DNA of 64,000 bases from Pseudocercospora fijiensis CIRAD86 (taxonomy: Eukaryota; Ascomycota; Dothideomycetes; Mycosphaerellales; Mycosphaerellaceae). The stretch lies in the NCBI RefSeq assembly GCF_000340215.1, contig NW_006921534.1, forward strand, positions 1,349,668 through 1,413,667. The letters run 5' to 3'. The position numbers and the translations under genes are program-made. A model generated the notes under the pieces. The model was not told the origin of the DNA, ran no database searches, and saw only the letters and a program-made list of their open reading frames with translations. Below, in pieces: positions 9,724-19,588 of this stretch (positions are counted from its first letter, which is position 1; each line of letters starts with the position of its first letter).

Positions 9724-10659
9724 ATGCATAGCCTAAGCCCAACGCGCATCGTGCTCGCTCTATCCGCACTTGTCCTCGCATATTTATTCACCCTTCTGCC
9801 CCTCCACGAAGCAGACAGCATGCAAGCACCCCCACTACTACTAAACAGACTTCTCCCGACCTCACTCCCACTCAGAGCACGAGCCGTACAAAACGCCCTC
9901 CTGGCACCTCTCCCACAGCCCACCAAACCTCTTCCCACCCGCACCTTCACCTCCACCATGCCAGGCTACGACTCCCTCACCTTCAAAGACGCCATCAAGA
10001 ACCGTCGTACAATCTACAGCCTCACCAAGAAATCTTCCATCTCAGACGACCGCATCAAGGAAATCGTCACCCAGGCCATTCACGATGTCCCTTCCTCTTT
10101 TAACTCCCAATCCGCACGTCTCGTCGTCCTACTCAAAGAAGAACACGACAAGTTCTGGGACGTCGTGACTACGATCCTCAAAGCTCACGTTCCGGAAGAT
10201 AAATGGGAACATACCGGACAGAGGATGGAGATGTTTCAGGGTGCTTATGGCACGGTAAGCTTTCTCCCCTCCCCCATTCAAGAAAGAAGAAGGAAAGAAT
10301 TGTTTTTTAACTAATTCATGTCGTCTTAGATCCTCTTCTACGAAGACCCCGAACCCGTCAAAGCCCTGCAATCCAAATTCCCCAACTACGCCGATAAATT
10401 CCCTCAATGGTCGGAACATACTTCCGCCATGCATCAGTATGAGCTTTGGACTGCTTTGGAGGCTGAGGGGCTGGGTGCCAATCTTCAGCATTATAATCCG
10501 TTGCCGGATCAGAAGGTGAGTGAGATTTGGAATGTGCCGTTGGAGTGGAGTTTGAAGGCACAGCTTGTGTTTGGAGATCCGGCGGAGGGATCGAGGGAGA
10601 AGTTGGCGGAGAAGAAGCAGGAGCCGGTTGAGAAGAGGGTTTTCTTTCATGGGGCTTAG
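9724..10659 (+). CDS. Fungal nitroreductase family protein (Hbn1/Frm2-like)
   Basis: FMN-dependent nitroreductase-like oxidoreductase of the type linked in yeast to oxidative and lipid stress. Two exons, 9724-10254 and 10330-10659, joined in phase 0 over a 75-bp GT-AG intron; 286 aa. The family core starts near ATG 9958 with SLTFKDAIKNRRTIYSL. It continues through SSFNSQSARLVVL, the HDKFW helix and, after the intron, the conserved FYEDPEPV, QWSEHTSAMHQYELWTALE and GANLQHYNP blocks. The 78-residue extension before 9958 has a hydrophobic segment (about 8-26) and an Arg/Ser/Thr-rich end, so it may be a membrane anchor or a mitochondrial presequence. Translation from 9958 would give the cytosolic form usual for the family. 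It is convergent with NOC3, with 65 bp between stop codons. Confidence 0.9.
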
Positions 10660-10724
10660 AGCATAGATACTAGAAGGGGATTGGGAAGTTAGACGCTTGA
10701 CGATGTTCGCAGTTCTACGTCTGC

Positions 10725-12752
10725 TCAACTCCTAGCCGCTTTGACATTCACCTCAAGAACTTTGACAGCATCTCTGACTTTAGGATCCCAATGCTTCCTC
10801 AACAACTCGCCCTCCCACGCTGTGCTGGCGAACGGATTACTGCTTTCAACTTCTTCGCTCAGAGCATTAAAGACGCCATCGCCTTTCCTTTCTTCCGTGT
10901 ACCAGAGCGCTGCGACTTTCTTGCCGTGAATCTTCGTCACACTTTTCAACAGCTCTAGAACTGCGATCGCAGATTTCTGTGGGACGTGCAGAGATAACGT
11001 CATGAGCTGTCGAATGTAGGCCGCCACTCTCGCTGGAGGTACGGATTTCGTATTCGTGGGCGGGAGGAGGATGCTTTGTAGGCATCGAAGGAGCAGGACC
11101 GTCGTGGTCGAGACATTGACTTTGTTTGACGCTGTTTGCGGAATTGTGAGGCCATTCGGGTCGTGCAGATGTGATGCTTTTGATGCCGAAAGCTCGATAT
11201 TTGGGTCCATGCTGAGTGGGATCAAGGTCTGGTAAAGGTGTTTGACGAAGAATGAGAGATCGAGCGATAGTGCGTTGGCTGATTTCGCGACATCGACTTG
11301 GCCTTGGAGCAGTGCAAAGGCTGTGATGATGCAGAGGAGGGACTCGCGAACGATGTTACGCTGAATGTCATCATCGAGCTCATCGTCGTCCTCTTCTTCG
11401 TCCTCGGTAGGCTGAAGAGCTGCTTCGGCTTCTCGGATGAGATCTTTAAGCACTTCCAGTACATCGCCGAAGAAATCTTGGTTGATGAGATGGCTGTACT
11501 TCGCCAAGCCTTCCAATACAGCTCCCATCAAGTGCTGCACTCGTTCCTTGAGAATGCGGAAATATGCCACGAAAACCAGCTTGAGCGTCTCAGCTTGATT
11601 CTTATCGCGCTCTTCGTAGGATACTGCCGCATCTGCCTCCTTCAATTCCTTCTCGACCTGTTTCCGTTCCTTCATCACCTTTCGTTCGCGCTTCGTCCGG
11701 AACTCCTTTTTCTGCTTTGGCTTCTTGCCATTCGTCTGTTCGTCTTGATCCTTGTCGACGTGATTTGGAGCAGCCTTGTGGGCAAATTCGCCCAGCAGTC
11801 GCAGGTGCAGAAACGTGTTTAGCACACCTTCATGAATGGCATAATTCTTCGTCTTCATCATCTTCGTCAATTGAGTCACCACATCGAGCGATACATGGCC
11901 TTCGTCGTCTTCTTGAAAAAGCTTCTCGATCGACTCTTTGCACTTGACAAAGTCGGCGTCAACGTTTCTCGCACCTAGCTTCTTGACCAGAATTCCAATG
12001 AGATCTCCACGATTGTTGAAATGCGGCACCGTGTTCAGCAGAGTGCATGCGCAAGAAATTGCCACACTTGCCAGACCGCTTGCTGATTTCTGGTCCAAAG
12101 TCTTGCTCGCCTTTGCGACTGCTAGGCTGGACAGTGTCGAAATGTAGTCTTTATAGCCATGCAGCAGACCTTGTTCAAAGGTTCTCAATCTCTTCACATC
12201 TTTTGACACTTTTGCTTCTCGGTCCTTCTCGCCCAAAGGTCTTATGCGATATCCCGGAATTATGTCCTTGAACACTGCGAGCTGTGTCGCCAATGCCAGC
12301 TTCTTGACTGTGACATTGTCTGATTGCGTATACTCTGCCAATGCTCCCAATTGACCAATATGCTCTTCTGGATCTTCACTCAACGACTGCGCTAGACGTG
12401 CCAATTCTTCCTTGGCGAGCCGTATCTCCTCCTTCGGTGGTAATCGAGGCTTCTTTGGTTTCTGCTCTTTTGGTTGCATATCTGCTACAACCCCGCTGTC
12501 CGCGTCTTCGTCACTGGCCAAAAAGCTGCCGGCATCATCTTCTTGCTCCGGCTCAACATCTGCTCGCGGATTCTCCACCACGCGACCATCGGCAGTCTTG
12601 ATGGCAAGTTTGTCCTGCTTCTTATCCTTCTTTTTCCTGTTCGCCAAACGCTGCGCATAGTCTGCCTCAAGATCATAGCTCGCAAAGCCCGGAACTGATG
12701 CCCCATCTTCAGACGGACTCAGCCTCCTCTTCTTGGCCGCGCGCTCGGCCAT
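10725..12752 (-). CDS. NOC3: Nucleolar complex-associated protein 3 (Noc3)
   Basis: Assembly factor for the 60S ribosomal subunit; it forms the Noc2-Noc3 complex that moves pre-60S particles from nucleolus to nucleoplasm, and in yeast it is also linked to DNA replication licensing. Single exon. I start at ATG 12752, giving 675 aa with a typical MAERAAKKRRLSP nuclear-signal N-terminus; an in-frame ATG at 12818 would add 22 residues. Regions in order: lysine-rich basic segment (about 35-50), acidic patches, a NOC3p-type domain (about 120-230), a Lys/Glu-rich coiled-coil segment (about 350-390, KKEFRTKRERKVMKERKQ), an acidic run (EDEEEDDDELDDD, about 455-467) and the C-terminal CBF/MAK21-type helical repeat (about 470-650). 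It is divergent from NIP7, another 60S factor. Confidence 0.93.
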   Translation of the reverse strand: MAERAAKKRRLSPSEDGASVPGFASYDLEADYAQRLANRKKKDKKQDKLAIKTADGRVVENPRADVEPEQEDDAGSFLASDEDADSGVVADMQPKEQKPKKPRLPPKEEIRLAKEELARLAQSLSEDPEEHIGQLGALAEYTQSDNVTVKKLALATQLAVFKDIIPGYRIRPLGEKDREAKVSKDVKRLRTFEQGLLHGYKDYISTLSSLAVAKASKTLDQKSASGLASVAISCACTLLNTVPHFNNRGDLIGILVKKLGARNVDADFVKCKESIEKLFQEDDEGHVSLDVVTQLTKMMKTKNYAIHEGVLNTFLHLRLLGEFAHKAAPNHVDKDQDEQTNGKKPKQKKEFRTKRERKVMKERKQVEKELKEADAAVSYEERDKNQAETLKLVFVAYFRILKERVQHLMGAVLEGLAKYSHLINQDFFGDVLEVLKDLIREAEAALQPTEDEEEDDDELDDDIQRNIVRESLLCIITAFALLQGQVDVAKSANALSLDLSFFVKHLYQTLIPLSMDPNIELSASKASHLHDPNGLTIPQTASNKVNVSTTTVLLLRCLQSILLPPTNTKSVPPARVAAYIRQLMTLSLHVPQKSAIAVLELLKSVTKIHGKKVAALWYTEERKGDGVFNALSEEVESSNPFASTAWEGELLRKHWDPKVRDAVKVLEVNVKAARS

Positions 12753-12926
12753 GCTTTGTGATATCGTTGCTGCGGCATCTCGGAGCAGAGTTGCGATCAA
12801 CTTTTTCCAGATCGACATTGCCAAGAGTCTGGGGTTGAACTCTATCTATTACCCTAACTTTTCACATGCAACGAGACTTTTGTCTTGACATTTCTCTCAC
12901 TCATTGCACATAGCTTCCCGCCAACA
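12753..12926. promoter_or_regulatory. Compact bidirectional promoter between NOC3 and NIP7
   Basis: Only 174 bp (or 108 bp if NOC3 starts at 12818) separate the divergent start codons of two 60S biogenesis genes. The stretch 12825-12905 is T/C-rich on the NIP7 side and must hold both promoters. No clear PAC or RRPE element is visible. Shared control is inferred from spacing and function. Confidence 0.6.
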
Positions 12927-13553
12927 ATGCGCCCTCTCACCGACACAGAGACGAAGACCCTCTTCGAAAAACTTGCCAACTACACTGGCAAATCGCTCAA
13001 CAACCTCATCACCGAAACTGTCAACACTCCAAACTCGAAATCACCCGACCGCTATGTATTTCGCGTGCAAAAGGATCGCGTCTACTATGTGCGCGAATCG
13101 ATAGCAAACCTCGCAGTCTCAGTCGCGCGCGATAGCTTGCTCAGTCTCGGGACATGTTTGGGAAAATTCACGAAGACTGGCAAGTTCAGATTGCACATCA
13201 CTGCACTAGATGTGATTGCGCCGCACGCAAGATATAAGGTCTGGGTGAAGCAGAATGGAGAGATGCCATTCTTGTATGGTGGACATGTGGTCAAGGCGCA
13301 TGTTGGTAGATGGAGCGAAGATGCGCCTGAACATGCCGGAGCTGTGGTGTTGAGCATGAATGATACGCCGCTGGTGAGTTGAGCATTTGATAGGCCGATC
13401 CATTTCGGTGTGCTAATGTTTGGCTAGGGATTTGGCGTGACGGCGAGATCTACGGCAGAGGCACGCAAGCTGGATCCGACTGGAATCGTCCTCTTCAGGC
13501 AATCGGATGTAGGAGAGTATCTGCGTGAGGAGAACACACTTTTCGCAACGTGA
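12927..13553 (+). CDS. NIP7: 60S ribosome subunit biogenesis protein NIP7
   Basis: Small conserved PUA-domain protein needed for 27S pre-rRNA processing and 60S assembly in the nucleolus. Two exons, 12927-13373 and 13428-13553, joined in phase 0 over a 54-bp intron with GTGAGT donor and a TGCTAAT branch site; 190 aa against about 180 in yeast and human. The start at MRPLTDTET matches the family N-terminus; the frame is open further upstream, but without conservation. The N-terminal domain holds [10 protein letters not shown] and the RVYYVRESI block. The PUA domain (about 95-175) contains [15 protein letters not shown] and [10 protein letters not shown], and exon 2 supplies [19 protein letters not shown], a strong NIP7 signature. 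It shares a promoter region with NOC3. Confidence 0.97.
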
Positions 13554-14064
13554 GCAGCAAGAGTTCGCAGGATGTGCAGAAAGACTCGAACTTCATGGCC
13601 GTCTTGAGAAGATTTTCATCATCAGGGAATGATCCAACCCTGCATCAAAGGGAAGGACATCGAGCACGGTTGTGCAGGCCTCATAGTTCGGCGCAGCAGT
13701 CATGTAGCTTGGCCTGCCCATTCATACGGCACTCAACAACCTGAGATGACTCTGGGATGATAGAGAGCGCCGGACAGGACGTACGGCAATTGACGTGGTC
13801 ACATGAGCAGTGTACGACCAAAATGATGCACTGCTAGAACGCTTGCCAGGGGAAGAAGAGGAGGGAGGGAATGCGAGCGCGAAGATCGATGCTGCCGAGA
13901 CACAATCTGGCCCGAAAGCCTTGAAGCAGATTTCCACCCAATTCTATCTCTTCGAAATCGTTCCAACCACTTCTCGATCATATCCATTGGCTGTCCGCAC
14001 CTGTACCTCTTTATCACAACGAAGCTGTCCCACTTCTAGACTGTTTAAGACTTATTAGTGCGAA

Positions 14065-14160
14065 ATTCCGTGACTCGGTCCGTCACCAGGTCGCTGGAAG
14101 CACCAGATCCGCCCTGGATTCCTTGATTGCTGCATACTTCGCAGAAAGGCAGTCGGCTTG
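14065..14160 (+). repeat. Direct repeat, copy 1
   Basis: About 95 bp beginning at CCGTGACTCGG and ending at CTTGTGG, repeated at about 14,289-14,384 with high identity by eye (roughly 88%). Differences are scattered substitutions without an indel. The spacing of about 220 bp suggests a local tandem duplication of a gene tail. Confidence 0.75.
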
Positions 14161-14288
14161 TGGCCCATGTGAGAATGAAAGATGCCCTGACACGCCCAGC
14201 TTTGGAATCTCACCTATGCTGCCATGAGGCGAGTTTTGACAGAAGATTATTTCCACGGCGCGCGTTGCTCCGGGCTCTTTCGGCGAAT

Positions 14289-14384
14289 TTCCGTGACTCG
14301 GACCGTCACCAAGTCACTGGAAGCACCAAAACCGCACTGGATGCCTTGATTGCTGCATAGTCCGCGGAGAGGCAGTCCGCTTGT
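14289..14384 (+). repeat. Direct repeat, copy 2
   Basis: Second copy of the 95-bp repeat at about 14,065. In the shared frame it reads AKFRDS-like sequence (here ANFRDSDRHQV) and ends in TAG where copy 1 stays open. Confidence 0.75.
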
Positions 14385-14465
14385 GGCTTCCCCAGAGTAG
14401 CTTCAAGAGGACCCGTCTTCATTCTGAAGAACCTTTAAGCCTCAGAAAGTCGAAAATGCAAAAAG

Positions 14466-15293
14466 GTGGGTGCGCATCTTCGTTGCTTGATCGTAGCAGA
14501 CAAGAGCGAATTGGTAGATGACTTCGCCGCAAGAGTCGCGGATTTCCCAAGGCAATTGAAAGCAGAGCTCGAACTTCGAAACGAAAAGCTGCAGGACGAG
14601 ACTTCGCCTTTGCATCAACTGTCACCAGAAATGCGCAATGTCATCTACCGCTTAGTCCTCGTTGAAACAGATCCGATCGATATTACCACCACCACCACAG
14701 GCGAGCCAGGATTGTTGAGAAGCTGCTGGAAATTCCGCAATGAGGCAGCAAAGATATACTACCGAGAGAATTCGTTTCACATCACGGTCCAAGATTGTGC
14801 CGCTCAGACTCTCATTGCTTGGTCAGGCGCTTCGAAGCTTCACCGATATGCGAGACTCTTGGTCTCGCTGACTGGCGCACCGAATTGGGACAATCTGAAG
14901 CAATGAATGCAAGCGATCTTTGAGCGAGACTATATAAGTTTACCAGTGTATGTACCACAGCCTGGACAGAATGGCCCAATGGTGGGGATGAGACGAGCAG
15001 TTGGGCAGGCATTTCGAACGATTATGAACTGGAAGTCGAAGCAGAATTTGGATTGGAATACGGCTAGCAAGATGCTTGCCGAAACGAGAGATATGATGGC
15101 TATTGTGGATGATCGCTGGAGCCAGTGGCGAGTCGAAATCGAATTTAAGATCACGTGCCATCGTGTCATTTCTGCCAAGCATCCAGGCAGGCAGTCGCGT
15201 GTCGATCCAACGTCACTTCTTGACATCGACGTTCATCCATCGATGTTCTCCTGCCTCGTAAGTAAATTGTACAGTAGCTATCGAGCGTCGTAA
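14466..15293 (+). pseudogene. Broken F-box/2EXR-like fungal gene
   Basis: One plus frame runs from 14466 to a TAA at 15291-15293, interrupted only by a TGA at 14904-14906. No ATG starts the upstream part: the frame opens with GTG, and the first in-frame ATG (14631) lies inside the conserved core. The core SPEMRNVIYRLVL followed by GEPGLLRSCWKFRNEAAKIYY is typical of the many fungal proteins with an F-box or 2EXR-like N-terminal motif. After the TGA the frame continues with MQAIFERDY and a plausible C-terminal domain. Missing start plus an in-frame stop argue for a pseudogene. Stop-codon readthrough or two separate short proteins are less likely. Confidence 0.6.
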
Positions 15294-15401
15294 CATTGCA
15301 AGCTGGCACGCAGTCTACGATCACTCAGTTCTGTTCTTGCTTTGAAGTCGACCAGGCCCGCATCTCTACCTTGCTTTGGAATCCACCGTGAATACTTCAA
15401 A

Positions 15402-16642
15402 ATGTCTTTGAGACGATCGACTCGTGTACAAACAAAGCCGGGCACGGAACATGTCGTTCCAGACGAGGTCACTGTTTCTAAAATTGCGGCGAAGAAACGT
15501 GGTCGCAAGAGCACAGGAGATGCAGTCAAATCGGAAACGACAAATGGCGACTTGTCGCAAGCAGAGCTGGACTCCCAGACAATGCCTCCGCCTTCAACAC
15601 CAGCAAATAAGCGAAGGAAGACTGCACAAGCAGCTGTCACGACACCAGTACCTTTCACACCTACGCCATCTGCCATCGGACTGATGACCAGCACCAGCAA
15701 TCTGCGACAGAATTACAGCACAGGAGACATCGACGACGCTTCGCCTCCACCAACAAGACCAGCCGAACCTCATCATACAAATGCGACACTTGTCACGCCC
15801 GGAGGGACTCAGGTCCCACCAACATATTCGAACTTTGAAGACTCGCCTTCCAAGAAACCAACAACGACCACGAAAACGATCCTGGACGATGCCTGCAAAC
15901 ATCTCATTTCAGTCGACGAAAAGCTCAGGCCTGTGATCGAGAAGCATTACTGTCGCATATTCAGTCCAGAAGGTTTAGCTGAGCAAATCGATCCTTTCCG
16001 GAGCTTGACAAGCGGGATTATGGCCCAGCAAGTTTCCGGTGCAGCAGCGAAAAGCATTAAGAACAAATTCATCAGCCTTTTCCCAGCAGAGGCATGTCCG
16101 AATGGCTTTCCGCCTCCAAGTATCGTAGCCAAGACTGATATTGCGACATTGAGAACGGCCGGTCTCAGCCAGCGGAAGGCAGAATACATCCAAGGCCTGG
16201 CGCAGAAATTTCATTCCGGGGAGCTTTCCGCGAAAATGCTAATGGAGGGTTCCGACGAGGAAGTCATGGAGAAGCTCGTAGCTGTTCGTGGCCTCGGAGC
16301 TTGGAGTGTAGAGATGTTTATGTGCTTCGGTCTAAAGCGTATGGATATCTTCAGCACCGGCGATCTTGGTGTGCAAAGAGGCATGTCAGCATTTGTAGGA
16401 CGAGATGTCGCTAAGCTGAAAGCGAAGGGTGGTGGCAAATGGAAGTATATGAGTGAGAAGGATATGTTGGAGATTAGCGAGAAGTTCAGACCCTATAGGT
16501 GCGTAGCATTCGACTCCGAGGAGAGGAAGCGATCCTGTGCTGACAGATCTTCAGGAGCTTGTTCATGTGGTACATGTGGCGGATAGAGGATGTGAATGTT
16601 GATGCTGTACAGGACAATGCGGAGAGACCTGTTGATGCGTAG
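15402..16642 (+). CDS. MAG1: DNA-3-methyladenine glycosylase II (HhH-GPD superfamily)
   Basis: Base-excision repair enzyme that removes alkylated purines such as 3-methyladenine; acts in the nucleus. Two exons, 15402-16498 and 16555-16642, over a 56-bp intron (donor GTGCGT, branch TGCTGAC). The splice restores the conserved tail SLFMWYMWRIEDV; without it the frame runs on without conservation. 394 aa. N-terminal about 160 residues are basic and disordered. The AlkA/Mag1 core follows: FRSLTSGIMAQQVSGAAAKSI, LSQRKAEYIQGLA, then the helix-hairpin-helix VRGLGAWSVEMF (about 289-300) and catalytic Asp321 in STGDLGVQRG. ATG 15402 is the first ATG in frame. Confidence 0.95.
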
Positions 16643-16916
16643 ATGCGCGTTTCGCTGCTGAGGATAACAGGACGTTCATCATGTGCGGCATCAGCTGTTC
16701 ACGGGTACTGGCGTACTGTAATTTTTACCGTGTTGTTGTGTGTGTTCGAAAAGCTGTGCGCGAAATCAGCAGAAACAAGCTCGTCGCTTCCATTTCGTGG
16801 AAGCATGTCTGGGCAAGCATGAGGAAACAGAAAACTCCCGGGCTGCGATTTGCGGATCACAAGACTGAAACGCTGCTTTCATGGTGCATATGTAGTCAGG
16901 CCTGTAGACCGCCTTC

Positions 16917-17667
16917 TCAAAGCTCTTTCTTGCTCCCTTCTGACGTAGAGGCACTTATAGGAGCCATCTTGACCTTTTCCCCTTCATTCGCACCAGTCTG
17001 AACTTTTCCCTGCTGCAGTGTCCAAAGCGCAATGATGCCTTCGCTAACCATACCGATAACGCTGCCACATGCAATTGCCCAGACATTGACGCTGATGCTT
17101 CCTAAAGGTGCTCGCGGGAAGGAAAGCAGCCACTCAGCGTGGTACGGTACCCATCCCGTCGGTAGCCAGAACATAGGTTGCTTCGCATACCAGCTGTTGA
17201 GGAAGAAGTTGAAGCCCTGAGTTCCTAGCCAGCGAAGCTTGGAGACAATGCTGTCGAAGGTGGAGCGGAAGGCCTGCTGGTCGCGAGCTGAAATTTGTCA
17301 GTACGCGCCGCATTCGTATAGATTTATGTTTGCAATCGCACATTCTTTCTCATACTTCTCCTTCGCCTTGTCATGTTGCCTCCTCAGCCTAGCCCATTTC
17401 GCGAAGTCGTCTTGCGCAGATACTGCGTTTAGCTCCCGCTTCAGTTTGACAACCTCTCTCTTGAGCTTCGCATTTTCCTTGTCTTGTTTCGCTTGCTTGC
17501 TGGGCAAGAGTGTGAAAAACCACCAGGCCTGGTCCTAAGTTAGCTTTTGCCTGACTTCTACTCCCTCACATCATTATTACTATATCGTTGACGGCCTGGG
17601 CGCCGATCGAGCTGATCAGGTTCAGCAATAGCTGCACCACAAATATGAGCAGTATGACCGAAGGCAT
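16917..17667 (-). CDS. GET1: GET complex subunit GET1 (WRB homologue)
   Basis: ER membrane receptor subunit that, with Get2, takes tail-anchored proteins from Get3 for insertion. Three exons on the minus strand: 17667-17581, 17534-17342 and 17287-16917. The introns are 46 and 54 bp and the summed frame is exact (216 aa). Segments: first membrane helix (MPSVILLIFVVQLLLNLI, about 1-20), the cytosolic coiled coil that contacts Get3 (about 42-90, with LKREVVKLKREL and DDFAKWARLRRQHDKAK), then LRWLGTQGFNFFLNSWY, PTGWVPYHAEWLLSFPRAPLG and two further membrane helices. The second intron has a GTGCGA donor, which is unusual but resembles the MAG1 donor. Convergent with MAG1 and divergent from ECT1. 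Confidence 0.95.
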
Positions 17668-17984
17668 TGCGAAAGACTTGTCGGCGTTCGATTCGGAGGT
17701 TTGGCGCTCGAGCGCTGGATCATATGCCGTGTTGCCGTCTCTGTACAGGCCTCGGTGTGTGGCACTGTGTGCCTGTATGCCTATTGCATGGAGTTGTAGG
17801 CTAACGAGTCATCGTGGTTTGTGAGAGGATGTGGTTGTTTTCTTGACTCGTGTGCAAGTTCGCGATCTGCATGTGACGTCGCCGTCAACCCCTGCAAGAC
17901 CACCCCACGACCTCGAGCACTCTGCAGTGCTCCTCCTGAGCTTTTGTTCCTGAATAATCACAACACATTCAATGGTCATACACA
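17668..17984. promoter_or_regulatory. Shared upstream region of GET1 and ECT1
   Basis: 317 bp between the divergent starts of GET1 and ECT1, both acting at the ER membrane. A TGACGTC sequence lies near 17874-17880, a CRE/ATF-type core. No other motif is convincing. Co-regulation is inferred from geometry only. Confidence 0.4.
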
Positions 17985-19459
17985 ATGCCTCCCAAAATCG
18001 ACCCTGATGTCGGCTGTGTCATACCAGAGCCAGGTGAATGGCCGGTGGACCCTCAGGAAGACATTCCAATCAAAGAAGATCGATTGTGGATTGATGGCTG
18101 CTTCGACTTCTTCCATCACGGTAGTGCTCCCTCAGAACGAAAGACACCTTTCGAAGAACCGATAGCTGAGTACAGCTATGTATTGTAGGCCATGCCGGCG
18201 TCATGCTCCAGTCACGCCGCTTTGGCGACGAGCTTTGGGTCGGGCTCCATAACGACGAGGAGATCGCAGAGAACAAAGGCCCCACTGTCATGAATCTGGC
18301 AGAGCGTGTAGCTGCTGTGGATGCATGTAGATTCTCCACCAAGTGTGTACCACACGCACCGTATGTGACCTCAATACCATGGATCAGTCATTATGGCTGC
18401 AAATACGTGACACATGGAGACGATATTACGAGCGACGCGAGCGGGAACGACTGCTATCGATTTGTGAAGAAGGCTGGCAGGATGAAAATTGTGCCGAGAA
18501 CACCAGGCATTAGCACGACTGATTTGGTCGGTCGAATGCTGGAACGTACGAAAGACCACTTCATCAAGAGCCTGATCGACTGCATCAACGGGCAGGAGGG
18601 ACCAGGAGATGAAGCGGAACGATTGGAGCAAGCAGAAGAGATGGCGAAGAGAATACGAGAATATGCTGCAGCCCCGAACGGCAAAGACCCATTTGTCGAA
18701 GTCTGGAGCTACAAGCCAGAGCAGCTGCTGAATGGCAGTAGAAATGGTCTACCACCCAGCAGGGCAGCATATACCAAGATCGTTTCGGGTACGCCACCAC
18801 GAGCTGGACAGCGGATAGTCTACGTCGACGGCGGCTTTGACCTGTTCTCATCTGGTCACATCGCATTTCTGAAACTTGTCTCGAAACTGGAAGAGGACCA
18901 TGGCCATGACAGTGGCTGGTATACCGAAGCTGCCAAGCAAAAGCGGATCTCTGACTCAGGCGAGGACTACCCGCCGGCGTACGTGATAGCTGGTGTACAC
19001 GACGATGAAATTATCAACGCACACCGTGGCGTCAACTATCCGATTATGAATGTGTTCGAGCGAGGACTTTGTGTGGTACAGTGCACATACATTCATGCCG
19101 TCATTTTCGGAGCCCCGTACAAGCCCACCAAAACGTACCTCGAGAGTCTGTCCGGCAAAGCACCGGATGTAGTATACCATGGACCGACTGCATTCATGCC
19201 GCCGAGCAATCTCGAAGGCGATCCGTATGCAGACGCCAAAGCTCTTGGCATTTTCCACGAAACCGGGAAGCATGACTTTCAGGATGTCAACGCAGAACAT
19301 ATCGTGAAGCGAATTCTGGCTCGACGTGGCGACTACGAAGAGCGACAGCGAAAGAAAGGCGCGAAAGCTGTTGGTGAAGAAGCTCACCGGCGCCGCGAAG
19401 AGTTGGAGCAAGAAGCGGAACTAGGGAGACAGCGGAAGCTGCAGCGGAGCGTGCAATGA
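17985..19459 (+). CDS. ECT1: Ethanolamine-phosphate cytidylyltransferase
   Basis: Makes CDP-ethanolamine from CTP and phosphoethanolamine, the rate-controlling step of the Kennedy pathway to phosphatidylethanolamine. Two exons, 17985-18120 and 18189-19459, over a 68-bp intron that splits a Gly codon; 468 aa. The splice creates the HxGH nucleotide-binding motif HHGH (44-47) in WIDGCFDFFHHGHAGV. The first domain continues with GDELWVGLHNDEEI and the RTPGISTTDLVGRML signature (about 149-163). The second cytidylyltransferase repeat starts near 253 (RIVYVDGGFDLFSSGH) and contains VIAGVHDDEIIN and HAVIFGAPYKPTKTYL. Here the HxGH site reads SSGH, so only the first domain looks catalytically complete, as in known fungal enzymes. 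The C-terminal about 45 residues are a charged Glu/Arg helix. Confidence 0.96.
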
Positions 19460-19580
19460 GGGATTGCATGGTGCGGTGAGATACCCAAATATTGTACAGA
19501 GTCTCTGATCCAGACAGATTCGTATCCAATTGAAACATCGTCATTCTACCACTACGGTGTCCTGTAAGTAAGACCGGGCA

Positions 19581-19588
19581 ATATTGAT
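19581..19588. repeat. Target-site duplication of the MULE, left
   Basis: ATATTGAT at 19581-19588 is repeated at 22897-22904, immediately outside the terminal inverted repeats of the element. Confidence 0.85.

Larger units (their letters stand above)
13554..14465. other. Decayed gene region with a partial direct duplication
   Basis: No intact gene. From about 13,965 one plus frame stays open and reads a plausible protein tail that includes PLYHNEAVPLLDCLRLIS and then AKFRDSVRHQV, to a stop near 14226. A second copy of the 3' part lies at about 14,285-14,385. Substitutions between copies keep the frame for about 25 codons before a TAG. I read this as relics of two related gene tails, possibly linked to the F-box-like pseudogene downstream. 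It is not RIP-mutated. Confidence 0.4.

Noticed and set aside
14904..14909. Programmed stop-codon readthrough or selenocysteine at TGA
   Set aside because: The context is TGA followed by ATG, not the CTA-type readthrough context; fungi of this group lack selenocysteine insertion, and the upstream part also lacks a start codon.
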